DNA of 64,000 bases, from the NCBI GenBank assembly GCA_964030475.1, contig CAXIPT010000027.1, positions 209,233 through 273,232 on the forward strand, in the 5' to 3' direction. Position numbers and translations under genes: made by a program. This stretch comes from Tethya wilhelma. Taxonomy: Eukaryota > Porifera > Demospongiae > Tethyida > Tethyidae. This document shows, in pieces, positions 55,430 to 64,000 of the stretch. The number at the start of each line of letters is the position of its first letter. Positions within the stretch are counted from its first letter, which is position 1. Below the pieces are notes generated by a model. That model did no database searches, had not been told where the DNA came from, and saw only the letters and a list, made by a program, of their open reading frames with translations.

Positions 55430-55690
55430 CTATGTAACACTAGACTTGGATCTTGTGCGAGCTGAAATAGGAGTCCAACTCCTAGTACAATTAGAGAAGA
55501 TTCGTAGACCAGGTTTGTCTCCGACCTTAATGTAGTTGACCTCGGCATGATCAGGAATTTCTAGCTCAGAGCCTGAACAGTACCAGATCCTTCAGAAATA
55601 TTGATCCGTACATTGGGAGGTGCTTTGAGATGTACTTGTGGGGGGAGCACTTCTCCTTGATCTCTTACGAGCTACTGGGGTCCATGTTTT
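55430..55690 (-). pseudogene. Second copy of the ARTRSK-tail protein family
   Basis: One minus-strand frame reads WTPVARKRSRRSAPPTSTSQ, then after a single TGA, SELEIPDHAEVNYIKVGDKP, GLRIF and TPISARTRSKSSVT to a TAG at 55430-55432. The order (WT(S/P)V, basic patch, Ser-rich, SEL(D/E), PGL, PI-ARTRSK) matches 10317-10640. No start codon was found, and the upstream limit is uncertain. Confidence 0.45.
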
Positions 55691-56145
55691 GGTTAGTAAA
55701 ACTCAGTAAAACACAGAACCCGTGCGAGTAAGTCCCTTGCTTAGATACCAATTTTCTAAAGTAAAAATTCAGATGCCATTTTCAGACGGCGTGAGTTTCA
55801 TCCCTGGCCACGCCCTTTTATATGCGACCTCCTGATCCTATTTTTGTAGCTATTGACAGTGGCAACCCAAACTAGATGAATAATTTGTCTACTAGTTGCT
55901 ATACTGCTATTCAATAATTTTTTTTTCTATTTTTTAATGTTCCCAATTAACTTGTTAAACATCTAATAATGTTTTATTGAAGTTCGTCATACCATATATG
56001 GTGAGCAGATAATTCAATCAGCTGGTGTCATGGTAGCAATTTTAGGGTTGGTGTATATTGAGTGGCCAGTACTTTTGTTGTCGCTAATTTAATTAGTGAA
56101 TCGTGAAGGGGTGTGTCCAAGATTTCTATATCAAAATATACAATT
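55691..56145. other. Interval with no recognised gene
   Basis: AT-rich, no supported feature. Confidence 0.35.
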
Positions 56146-56240
56146 CCCAGTACAGTAGTACTGGGTGCACAGGAATGGCACGGATGGCCCATTAGCGCAA
56201 TACAAATATTCATGCAAATAAACTGATCGCTTAGCACTGT
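56146..56240. repeat. Family B palindromic end fragment (B9)
   Basis: ATTCCCAGTACAGTAGTACT, then GGCACGGATGGCCCATTAGC, ending after about 95 bases. Confidence 0.7.
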
Positions 56241-56480
56241 AATGTGCCTATCAATGGTATGCCCAAGATGGGGATGATAGGGGTTTTTCGGGAATTTGTC
56301 GTATGACAACAATCAAATCCCATATAACTGGGGCACACTCTGAAGGCAAATCCCAAACCTATCCCCATGCATACATTGGGGGTGATGTGGTGTTTTGTTG
56401 ACATTATATAGGCGCCAGCAGTACACAGACTATTTTTAATAATTTTTTTTATCATGATGTCATTCACTAGGTACAATAGG

Positions 56481-56703
56481 TACCGTAGATCTTCTAAAAA
56501 TTCATCACCTCTTATTATTCGGCACCCTTTACCAGATTTATTGAATTTACCTCTAATTTTTTGGCAAAGGTCGTCATGTGTATATTCTAACATATGCAAT
56601 TGAGCATGCGCACGTGGCACATGCGATGAATAATCTCTAAAAATTCGGCAAAGCTCGAACGTATTTAATTTTTTTGCGCCGAATTTTTAGAAGATTTACG
56701 GTA
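56481..56703. mobile_element. MITE with TACCGTA(G/A)ATCTTCTAAAAATTC ends
   Basis: TACCGTAGATCTTCTAAAAA faces TTTTTAGAAGATTTACGGTA over 223 bp. Internal TCTAAAAATTCGGCAAAG is a partial repeat of the end. Confidence 0.72.
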
Positions 56704-56854
56704 ATACACATTGCACAAACAAAATGGTACATGTGATGGGCAGACTAAACCAGTTCACAAAAATGTTACCAGAAAACAGTACAACAAACAAAAAACATAA
56801 TATCAACAAATTCATAAACTACAACACATCTGAGTTCACAAAATTACTTTTAGT

Positions 56855-57410
56855 TTAACTAGTATCACATTCACTACATATATACACATCTGGCTCTTCA
56901 GTAATACCCACACAAACAAAATGAAACCATGAGTCACAAAAACTGCAACCAATCCACTCTTCTTGGACATCAGTGTACTCTACATAGTCACACCCCACAA
57001 TAGTAGGAGTGCTGGTGGGGTGGACACAACTTCCTACTTGACCCCCTTTTGAGCCGCTGTGGACGAGAGGAGCTGGACAGCTGAGGAGGAGATTGCTGTG
57101 GACCAGAGGAGCTGGACAGCAGAGGAGGAGATTGCTGTGGACGAGAGGAGCTGGACAGCTGAGGAGGAGAAGATTGCTGTGGACGAGAGGAGCTGGACAG
57201 CTGAGGAGAAGATTGCTGTGGACGACTGGAGCTGGACAGCTGAGGAGGATCGAAAAGATTGCTGTGCACGAGAGTAGCTGGACAGCTGAGGAGAAGATTG
57301 CTGTGGACGAGGAGATTGAATGATTTGCCGGAGTTGGTGCGATGCAATCTTCTTTCTTCTCTTTGTATCAGCTGCTTTTGCTGCCCTCTCTTTCTGTTCT
57401 AAGCAACTGT
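56855..57410 (-). pseudogene. C-terminal fragment with PHD finger, preceded by a 13-residue repeat
   Basis: The minus strand reads CLEQKERAAKAADTKRRKKI (basic coiled-coil), a Ser/Pro/Gln repeat (SSSRPQQSSPPQL, minisatellite) and YYCGV. After a one-base shift, CDYVEYTDVQEEWIGCSFCD SWFHFVC-type PHD residues follow, with YICSEC and a TAA at 56855-56857. The C4HC3 pattern is complete if the shift is ignored. Pogo/Tigger-like transposases of cnidarians and sponges often end this way, which is my best guess. The catalytic part is absent. Confidence 0.5.
57059..57315. repeat. Minisatellite, 39-bp unit, six to seven copies
   Basis: GGACGAGAGGAGCTGGACAG then CTGAGGAGGAGATTGCTGT, with 3-base indels in some units. 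It stays in phase on the minus strand as a 13-residue repeat. The plus open frames here are shadows. Confidence 0.88.
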
Positions 57411-57419
57411 TTTTAGGTG

Positions 57420-58066
57420 CTCAAACCAAATGATTACATCTCTTGGTGAACTTCTGTGGCATGGGCTCCAGCTGCACTACTAGGGTTTTTCAATTGTCGC
57501 AGATTGTCGTTTGCAGCTTCCATGCTTTGTGTGACCTCGATCGCCTTCGCAAATGTTAGCTCCGCTTAGAGTAAGAGCTTCTTCTGGGCTGCTTCGCTTT
57601 GGAGACCACACACAAAACGATTTCTCAAGGCATCGTCCAAAAAATCTCCAAATTAACAGTGTTCCGACAACCTCCTAAGTTCGGCTACATAGTCTGATAC
57701 AGATTCTGAAGGCAACTGCATCCGTTGGTTGAATTTGAATAGCTCGGAGATAACAAGAGGCTTCAGCTTAAAATGTTTCTCCATAACCTCGACTATATCC
57801 TTCCATCGCCTGTCGGCTGGCTTGGTGGGCATCATTAGGTTACGAATGGTTGAGTAGGTAGACTTCCCAACACAGTTCAAGAGTACTGCCACCTTCTTAG
57901 CCTCTGGCGTATTGTTGGCAGCCATGTACACCTCTGCTCTTTCAATGTAGGCGGACACTGTGTCCATTTTTGGATCAAACTGTTCCAAGCTCCCGATTAT
58001 GCCTTGTGGTACAGCTGACACTGCTGCTTTCGTGGGCACTTCTTCTTCGGTTGGCATCAGATCCAT
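57420..58066 (-). pseudogene. Ty3/Gypsy-type gag, degraded
   Basis: The ATG at 58066 starts MDLMPTEEEVPTKAAVSAVP. It continues with EQFDPKMDTVSAYIERAEVY, KKVAVLLNCVGKSTYSTIRN, and HFKLKPLVISELFKFNQRMQ with YVAELRRLSEHC, the capsid core of invertebrate Gypsy elements. A stop at 57653 is followed in another frame by DDALRNRFVCGLQSEAAQKK and FAKAIEVTQSMEAAND, so one indel separates the parts. The zinc knuckle and pol are missing. The protein would package element RNA. Confidence 0.82.
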
Positions 58067-58250
58067 TACAGCACATTAGACAGTGCCTCTCTACCAATGA
58101 TGTAATTCAGTTATACCATTAAGGGTATCCTTCTGCTCTAGAAAACAAGCATTACACATTCAACTATGTGGCGTGAACACTACACTATAGGTTCTATTCA
58201 TGCTCTGAAAACATCTGATCTGTGTTGTGGATGGCTTGAGTGTACATCAT

Positions 58251-58583
58251 CAGGCGCGTAGCTAGGTTGTTACCCCATTGCCCAGAAACCCCCTTCCAGC
58301 TTAAAAAAGTGGCGGGGCTCTTAGTTCAAGCTTGTGAAACGGGCGTATCAGAGCCTGTATTAAGCTACTGCAGGATTAGAACTGCAAACACTAACCTTTA
58401 ATGCATCTTAGCACCTTGTTTTTCAAGCTTTCTGAAAGTTGGAAACGAAGTTTAACTAAGCTAGTGTGCTAGCGAAAATACGCTAATTAGGGGGCATGTA
58501 CACCGGAAGTGGGCGTGACGCCCCCAAAAATTTTTGCCGTTTTGTGCTGGAAACCCTCTCTAACAATCCTAGCTACACCCCTG
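58251..58583. mobile_element. Non-autonomous hAT-type element
   Basis: The left end CAGGCGCGTAGCTAGGTTGT pairs with the right end ending TCCTAGCTACACCCCTG, with mismatches. Flanking ATCAT and TCCAT are a poor match for a 5-bp duplication. It contains GGGCGTGACGCCC and lies beside element G. Confidence 0.62.
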
Positions 58584-59263
58584 TCCATATTGGGGTGCTT
58601 CCGTAATGCTTCATTATGTTCGGTTTGTACCCAAACAGAACATGGCCCACATGAATGAGCAGGTTGTAGCTGGCTACTTTTTGGTGCATTTGGTCCTTTT
58701 TTTGGGAGATCATTTTGTTTGTCATCGCTACTGTTTCTCTTACGTTTTTTTCTAGATCTAGAAATGCAATCAATGCACTTGTTTGATCACTTAGATTAGT
58801 ACTACTTGTAACTGGGCTTTTAGAAGCACTGCCATTACGACCATACTTTACATATGGTACATGACTGTAACTAAAGTAAACTAAAACTATAATATACCCT
58901 GCTCCTATAGCATTCAGCCAACCAAACATGCACCAATTTATATAACTTTTTTTTGGAAGAAGATTTAAACCAAATGTAGATGCTACTCCTGGTGGACTGA
59001 TCGATAGTAAAGTAATATTTTACTTGTAATATAGGTTCCTAACCAAACCCATGTGCTTGTATTGCCAACAATTTTGTTTAAACAAACAGCTCCAACTTTA
59101 ATTAAAATGAAAATGGATGCAATATGAATGGTGAAAAATGTTGATGATAAAGATGTTGCAAGCATATAAGCAAAAACGTAATAATGACCACCCACCACTC
59201 AACCATGTTCATATGGTTCCTAGTTATCAAGCTATTCCCAGTACGGTAGGCGATTTTTTATCT
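58584..59263 (-). repeat. Element G, copy 2, with hydrophobic and coiled ORFs
   Basis: Minus frame 59198-58983 is the counterpart of copy 1 (FFTIHIASIFILIKVGAVCL, STWVWLGTYITSKILLYY). Frame 58929-58573, whose open reading extends upstream to about 59000 (GVASTFGLNLLPKKSYINWC), begins MFGWLNAIGAGYIIVLVYFS (third membrane segment) and continues LIAFLDLEKNVRETVAMTNK. The block is bounded by hAT-type ends on both sides (58583 and 59264). The two frames could be exons of one membrane protein, or unrelated. Confidence 0.5.
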
Positions 59264-59577
59264 CAGTGGCGTGTTTAAGGGGGTGCTCTGGGTGCTCGAG
59301 CACCCCCCTGGCCCACCAAAAGAGCACCGCTACCACTACTACTCGTTGACCAGCGATTATCTGCAGGCAGCTCCTCCTCTCCACATGCAGAAGAAGCAGA
59401 TAATTGAGTCTGGCTGGTTAAAAACTAGATCTATACCTACTAGTCTATAGCTACTGACTAGTACTATAACTTGTTAACTCCTGCGTGCATGTCTATTTGT
59501 ATAAAAACGCCATTAATTTCTTCATGAGGGCGAGCGAGCAATATTGAGCTACACCCACCAATTGCATTGATAGTACA

Positions 59578-59764
59578 TACCGTAGATCGTGAAATTTTCG
59601 CCGTTAAAAAAATTTCGACACGTGCACGAGTGGCGAAAATTAAATGCGCGGAAATTTAAAACGTATGGTGATCTTTACCGAATCGGTCAAAGTGCCGAAA
59701 ATTAAACACGCAAAAATTAAACAAGCGAAAATTTATAGCGGCGAAAATTTCCCGATCTACGATA
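59578..59764. mobile_element. Family D-like MITE (CGAAAATT-rich)
   Basis: TACCGTAGATCGTGAAATTT pairs with AAATTTCCCGATCTACGATA. GGCGAAAATT and GCGAAAATT units repeat inside. It splits the 5' leader of hAT element 3. Confidence 0.7.
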
Positions 59765-59859
59765 GTAGGTTCAAAGTACAGAAAAATACGTACGTATATA
59801 TATACGGTAGGCAGGAAACCAGAAACCACATGCTCAGCTGACTGCTTGAACCACAGCAA

Positions 59860-60609
59860 GATGTCTATCCTGAAGTATTTCCAAAGAAGTCAACCACCAC
59901 CAACCAGTCCTATATAGTGATCATGAAAGTGATCAGGAAGAGGTAGTAAACCCCATTGACAATTCAGGTAAATATGAGTGAAAAAAGCATACACGACATA
60001 TAAAGTAATGTACTAACAGTCATGTCATGTGAATTACAGATTCAGTCTCACGAGCAAACAGCTTCTGGTACCTCTGATAGTGACCCTCCAGCTTCTAAGC
60101 ATCCAGCATTAGACAGTAGTCAGTTTTGTGATGATGTTGCAGAGTTCATCGATCATCAGAGCAACCCAACCAGGGCTGAGAGGTTCAACCTACTCACTAA
60201 CCACTTTCGACCACCTCCAAATTATTCTTTTCCAAAAGCCTTAGGTACAAAAGGTCATTCTTTTCAGCAGCAATGGCTCCGAACTTTTCCTTGGCTTGTG
60301 TATAGCAAGAGGGAGAATGGCGGTTATTGTCTTCCTTGTGTTCTTTTTGCTTCAACTGGATATCATGGATCTACTCCTGGTGTCCTCGTCAGCCGCCCGC
60401 TCACTACATTCGCTAAAGCTCTGGAGGAGTTCTGAAAGCATGTCTCCAAGGATTATCACTTGACAGCAATGGTTCGACTTGAGGAGTTCAAGAAAATCAT
60501 GACAAATCAGCAGCCATCAATCCAGAGCAGACTTAATCGTGCTTTCTTCGATCATGAAGACAATCGTGCTGTGTGGCAGACAAAACATAGCCCTGCGTGG
60601 TCACTGTGA
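59860..60609 (+). pseudogene. hAT transposase N-terminus with TTF-type zinc finger
   Basis: Exon 1 at 59860 starts MSILKYFQRSQPPPTSP, a start typical of ZMYM-like hAT proteins. A frame slip and a stop follow, then a donor near 59968 (GGTAAAT). Exon 2 from about 60040 reads QSHEQTASGTSDSDPPASKH, FNLLTNHFRPPPNYSFPKAL, SFQQQWLRTFPWLVYSKREN and GGYCLPCVLFA, the TTF zinc finger. A TGA follows AKALEEF at 60433-60435, then KHVSKDYHLTAMVRLEEFKK to a second stop at 60607-60609. Non-functional. Confidence 0.75.
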
Positions 60610-60802
60610 TATCGGTTGGGGATCACGACTATAACTATGCTAGCTAGGCTGACACGGCTGCGCGGCTGGTACTGACACCCAGAATCTCTGAATAATAGAA
60701 TCTCTNCTGGTAGTTCATCATCTCCATTGCACAAGGGAGGGTTGCTGTTAGTATAGCTAGAATAAATGAATGACCACAAAATCAAACTTAGCATAATTTA
60801 GA

Positions 60803-61040
60803 CTAGCTTTGCTCTCTGCTCACAAGAATAGGTATAATTAAGCCAGGGCCTGGAGCAATCACGTAAATGGGCTTAGTATACCTGTCAATCTCAGCTTCAG
60901 CCTGGTCATCAGCACTTAGATAAGAGTCTCTGGCGAGCATCTTTTCTTCACTCTCTGAGGAGGCAAGCAGCTTCTTCTTCAGGTGGGAAGTTGAAGTAGC
61001 GGACTCATCTTCACTCTCAGTCTCCTCATGATCAATGACA
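60803..61040 (-). CDS. Acidic terminal exon, possibly of a hAT-type protein
   Basis: A minus-strand acceptor (TGATGCAG, ending at 61041) is followed by 78 open codons: VIDHEETESEDESATSTSHL, KKKLLASSESEEKMLARDSY, then DDQAEAEIDRYTKPIYVIAP, ending in a TAG at 60803-60805. The linker-plus-hinge look (an 'AEAEIDRY' helix after an acidic Ser region) recalls the region before the C-terminal domain of BED-type hAT transposases. An upstream exon candidate lies at about 61300-61400 (DSDTDGIG before a GTAAGT donor), but the phases do not join cleanly. Confidence 0.4.
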
Positions 61041-61617
61041 CTGCATCAGAAAAAAACAACAAACAAACCAAAAAAAATGCTGTGGCTACTGCTCCAGCTC
61101 CGTAAACTAAAAAGCTGGTACCAGATCTTTGTAGTTACGGAATAATCCGGATACTATATGTACATTACGTATACACAAATAATTTTGCACTATTTATTAC
61201 AAAAGCAATTGGGTAAGTAGTATACGGACTGCCGTAACTACAGACAAAGCGGGAAAATAAATAATTTGGCACTGCAGGTAGAACCATAGACTATAGAACT
61301 TAAACTTACCCTATTCCATCTGTATCACTGTCTGAAATTATGACCAACGAAGAGCGGCGGCCCCATGGCCAGAATCGTCATCTGAATCACTCGGGCTATC
61401 TTTGTGAGATCTATGGTTAGATCAGCTCTAAACATCGTGCACTAGTGGCAAGCAAACAATTTTAGTTTAGAAAGGCTAGAAGCTTCTCTACAGCACTGCC
61501 CAAGTGAAGTGAACAATTATGTGCACGTGGACGCAAGCAAAACCTGTTAGACTGGTTTTCACCCGCCAGTTTTTTTCTAGTGGCCGGCCGTGCATGCGCG
61601 CAGTTGCACACGCACCA

Positions 61618-61690
61618 TTTCCTCATTTCCTGATTTCTTGACTTCTGATTTCCGATTTCCTATTTCTTGATTTCCCGTTCCTGGTTTTAT
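61618..61690. repeat. Minisatellite TTTCCTGATTTC, counterpart of 48186-48280
   Basis: Pyrimidine-rich 8-9 bp units ending at GTTCCTGGTTTTATAAGTAC, the exact reverse complement of the start of the other array's context. Confidence 0.7.
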
Positions 61691-62049
61691 AAGTACCCTC
61701 TTTTGCTAGCTATTTCATGTGTATGTTGCTAAGGAATTCCTGTCAGGTAATGGTCATTGTTGTTTACAAGCTTTAGCATTTTTTTAAAGTCAGATAGAGC
61801 CCTTGTGAGAAGATCTTTGTTAGGACAATGTGAGCTGCTGTGCAGCATTAATCACCATAATTTATAGGAAACAATACACGCAATATTTTGCTGCCTAAAT
61901 CATGGCAAGCCCACATGTATGCGATCATAGATAATACACACAGTGTCACAGCATTCCTGTGGTAAAATTTGTGGCGCGCAATATAGCTGTTTGCTCTCAG
62001 TTTGCCTTCAGTTGCACATGTCGCTCACAAACACCGTTTTTGTTGTATA

Positions 62050-62475
62050 ACAAGTAAAAGAAACATTAGAAATGTAATGAAACACGGGAATGGCTAAATC
62101 GTAAAACGAACGCAAACAAGATGGAATGGCTGTTACAGTGTGCACAGAATTTTTCCTGTATGGGTTGCATTTAACAATCTCCTTATTGAGTCTCTCATTT
62201 AGCCCACAGGAAGAATTCCTTACACACTCTAACAGCCATTCCATCTTGTTTGCGTTCATTTTACGATTTAGCCATTCCTGTGTCTCATTGCATTTCCATT
62301 CTTGTTTTTACTTGTTTGTTCTCATTTTTCCATAATCACATTAGCTACTGAGCTAGTAGTCTGGCAAGCCAGACTGCGGCCGGGCTGCTGAGTAAGTTGT
62401 GTAGCTTGCTTGATACTGAAGTGAAACATACATCTGGAGGCAGGAGCTGTATTATAAGATTTACTTGCCTTTCAA
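62050..62475. mobile_element. Family C hairpin C7 with B-tail, truncated B/C element
   Basis: Hairpin 62050-62315 (ACAAGTAAAAGAAACATTAG to ACTTGT), junction TTTGTTCTCATTTTTCCATA, then the tail with GTCTGGCAAGCCAGACTGCG and CTTGATACTGAAGTGAAACA to about 62475, where it is cut next to a family F start. Confidence 0.75.
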
Positions 62476-62478
62476 TAT

Positions 62479-62720
62479 GTGACCAAATTTTTGAAAACCG
62501 ACCAGATGTAGTAATATGCGAATTTTGAGATAGCGCTTGGATTGTAATCTACGTCATTTCAGCTACCTATTAGTTTTGGAGATATAAGCTCAAATATACT
62601 GACCGTTCATTCCAATTTTACTCACTAAAATCGTAAGCGAATACGTTGGTAAGCGCGAGTACACAAAATCCGTATATTATCCATGTTACAATTTGTACAA
62701 TTTTAGTGTAGTATCAGAAT
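62479..62720. repeat. Family F repeat
   Basis: ATGTGACCAAATTTTTGAAA and CGACCAGATGTAGTAA match 45073-45130. Confidence 0.45.
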
Positions 62721-63217
62721 ATGCATGAAGTTAGTTGAAGAGCTATTTAAAACCTACTTATGAGCCTTTGTAAAGACACAGAAGACCAGGGAGCCTTCCA
62801 GGAGGATTCACCAACAAGGTAAGTAAGTCTACTAAGTAGAATTATGTAGCGGGTGGGCTGTAACTAGACTATAAATTGCGCAGAAATAAGCGCCCAATAT
62901 TAATGCATCCATCTATAGCTATTCCAACTGTACGAAACAGTTTAGCTAATACTTATTGCCCATAATAAGAAGCGCTTGGCTTCTTTCCCCCACAAATTTC
63001 ATTGCAAAATTATTGTACACAATGTACAAACATTCATTCATTATTAAACGGCTCCTGGCATAGCCAAGCGACTGTGGGCCATCTTCTGAACATCTTGAAG
63101 AGATTTCTTTCTGCTAGAAGTGTTTAGTTAATGAACAATGCATTGTTTTTTTGTTGCACATTAAATATGCAAGATTATAATCAACTGTGATGTAGAATTA
63201 TGAAAAAATGAGAACAA
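62721..63217. other. Interval with no recognised gene
   Basis: AT-rich, no supported feature. Confidence 0.35.
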
Positions 63218-63245
63218 ACAAGTGAAAAAACATTGTAAATGTAAT
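63218..63245. repeat. Family C remnant C8
   Basis: The first 28 bases of a C hairpin (ACAAGTGAAAAAACATTG) with its usual junction text before it. It is cut off by the palindromic start of the next B element. Confidence 0.7.
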
Positions 63246-64000
63246 TCCCAGTACGGTAGTACTGGGTACACAGGGGATGGCCCATTAGCGCAATACAAAT
63301 ATTCACGCGAATAACTCTGCAAAAACTGAGCGCTTAGCACTAAAAGGCTTCTTAAGCTACTATTTAGCTCTTTCTCTTTCTAATGAGCCCAAAAACATGG
63401 CCTAAAACCATCGCTAAAGTAACAAACACAAACATGCCAAACCTCCAAATTTCTCCATCTTCTTCTTATTCTTCTTCTATCTTGGCTCAAGTTTTCTCAG
63501 AGACTATTCACTTTTAGAAGCTGATTCTTGAACGAATGAACTTGGTTTCTTCTGGGACAGTCGCTTTTGCCATCAGTTTTTAGCGCCTCTCATTGAGTAG
63601 CTAGATACAAGGTGAAAAGCGCCTCCTCCATATGGCTGCCATTAATTTCTACACTCATGCATAATTCATTAGCTTCTAGAAAATTCGAATTGATGACCCT
63701 TTCCACACACAAAAGTGTGCGTTATTTGGAATTCAATTGCAAGTTGCCTGGAACTATTTAGTGATACCTGGATGCTCTTGCTCTTCTTAAGAAATGAATC
63801 AGGACTTTGATTATCATAACATGTAGAAAGGCAAGTAAATCTTATGATACAGCTCCTGCCTCCAAATCATGTAAATGACTGAGATGTATGTTACACTTTA
63901 GTATCAAGCAGGCTCAGTACACAACTTACTGAGCAGCCCGGCCACAGTCTAGCTGGCTTGCCAGACTACTAGCTTAGTAGCTAGCTACACACACCAACTC
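63243..64000. mobile_element. Family B repeat, copy B10, running off the window
   Basis: Palindrome ATTCCCAGTACGGTAGTACT at 63245, full body and tail up to CTGGCTTGCCAGACTACTAG. The same layout as 30245-30960, so a C hairpin is expected just beyond the window. Confidence 0.78.

Larger units (their letters stand above)
59264..60705 (+). mobile_element. hAT element 3, 5' half, cut by a contig join
   Basis: Starts CAGTGGCGTGTTTAAGGGGG with an inverted GGGGGTGCTC/GAGCACCCCC stem. It contains a family D-like MITE (59578-59764) and the transposase N-terminus. It stops at the N at 60706. Confidence 0.68.

Noticed and set aside
57059..57323. Plus-strand frames full of WTAEEE-type repeats
   Set aside because: Shadow of the 39-bp minisatellite. 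The opposite strand leads into a PHD finger.

Overview
The window reads as nuclear DNA of an early-branching animal. A demosponge of the Amphimedon type is my best inference. The reasons are AT-rich DNA, very short introns (63 and 68 bp in the one recognisable housekeeping gene) and dense nested DIRS, Penelope, BEL/Pao, Gypsy, hAT, MULE, piggyBac-like and Helitron sequences. The species call is not proven by anything in the window. Nothing bacterial, phage-like or CRISPR-like was seen. Seven isolated N positions (10644, 14202, 24283, 27208, 27578, 54480, 60706) are contig joins. Several neighbours across them do not belong together.

Layout. 47-5513 is a decayed minus-strand DIRS element (gag-like, RT, RNase H, tyrosine recombinase, inverted termini) interrupted by a minus-strand Penelope-like element that keeps its GIY-YIG domain. 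6312-6778 holds three exons of an alanyl-tRNA synthetase, the clearest cellular gene. 6818-12700 is mostly MITEs, with a gene-family fragment at 10317 and the first exon of an unrecognised gene at 11003 behind a tandem array. 12797-29803 is dominated by a MULE family with ZSWIM-type transposase, a C-terminal PHD finger and about 100-bp TIRs. It is present as several pieces on both strands and is broken by a full-length hAT (18788-21495), a PIN-like gene remnant (21965-23323), MITEs and contig joins. 30245-31274 and 40281-41395 are the best copies of an unusual non-coding family that I call B/C. One end is a short palindrome and the other is a 250-270 bp hairpin. 33431-34269 is a broken gene of unknown function. 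35252-38800 holds a duplicated hydrophobic-ORF repeat, a hAT remnant and a BEL/Pao integrase. 38816-47371 is repeats, including a three-level nest at 43606-45060. 47473-48130 is a P-loop ATPase remnant. 48995-54479 is a nearly complete OTU/Rep/Pif1 Helitron broken only by small frameshifts and cut by a contig end. 54481-64000 returns to repeats, with a Gypsy gag fragment, a PHD-finger fragment, a third hAT N-terminus and more B/C copies.

Taken together this is a graveyard of mobile elements with a few host exons. Most element proteins carry frameshifts or stops, and nesting gives relative ages in several places. The points most worth a second look are the asymmetric B/C family with self-complementary arms that diverge together, the PHD-tailed MULE family with an intron inversion between two copies, the Helitron, and the unrecognised small gene families.
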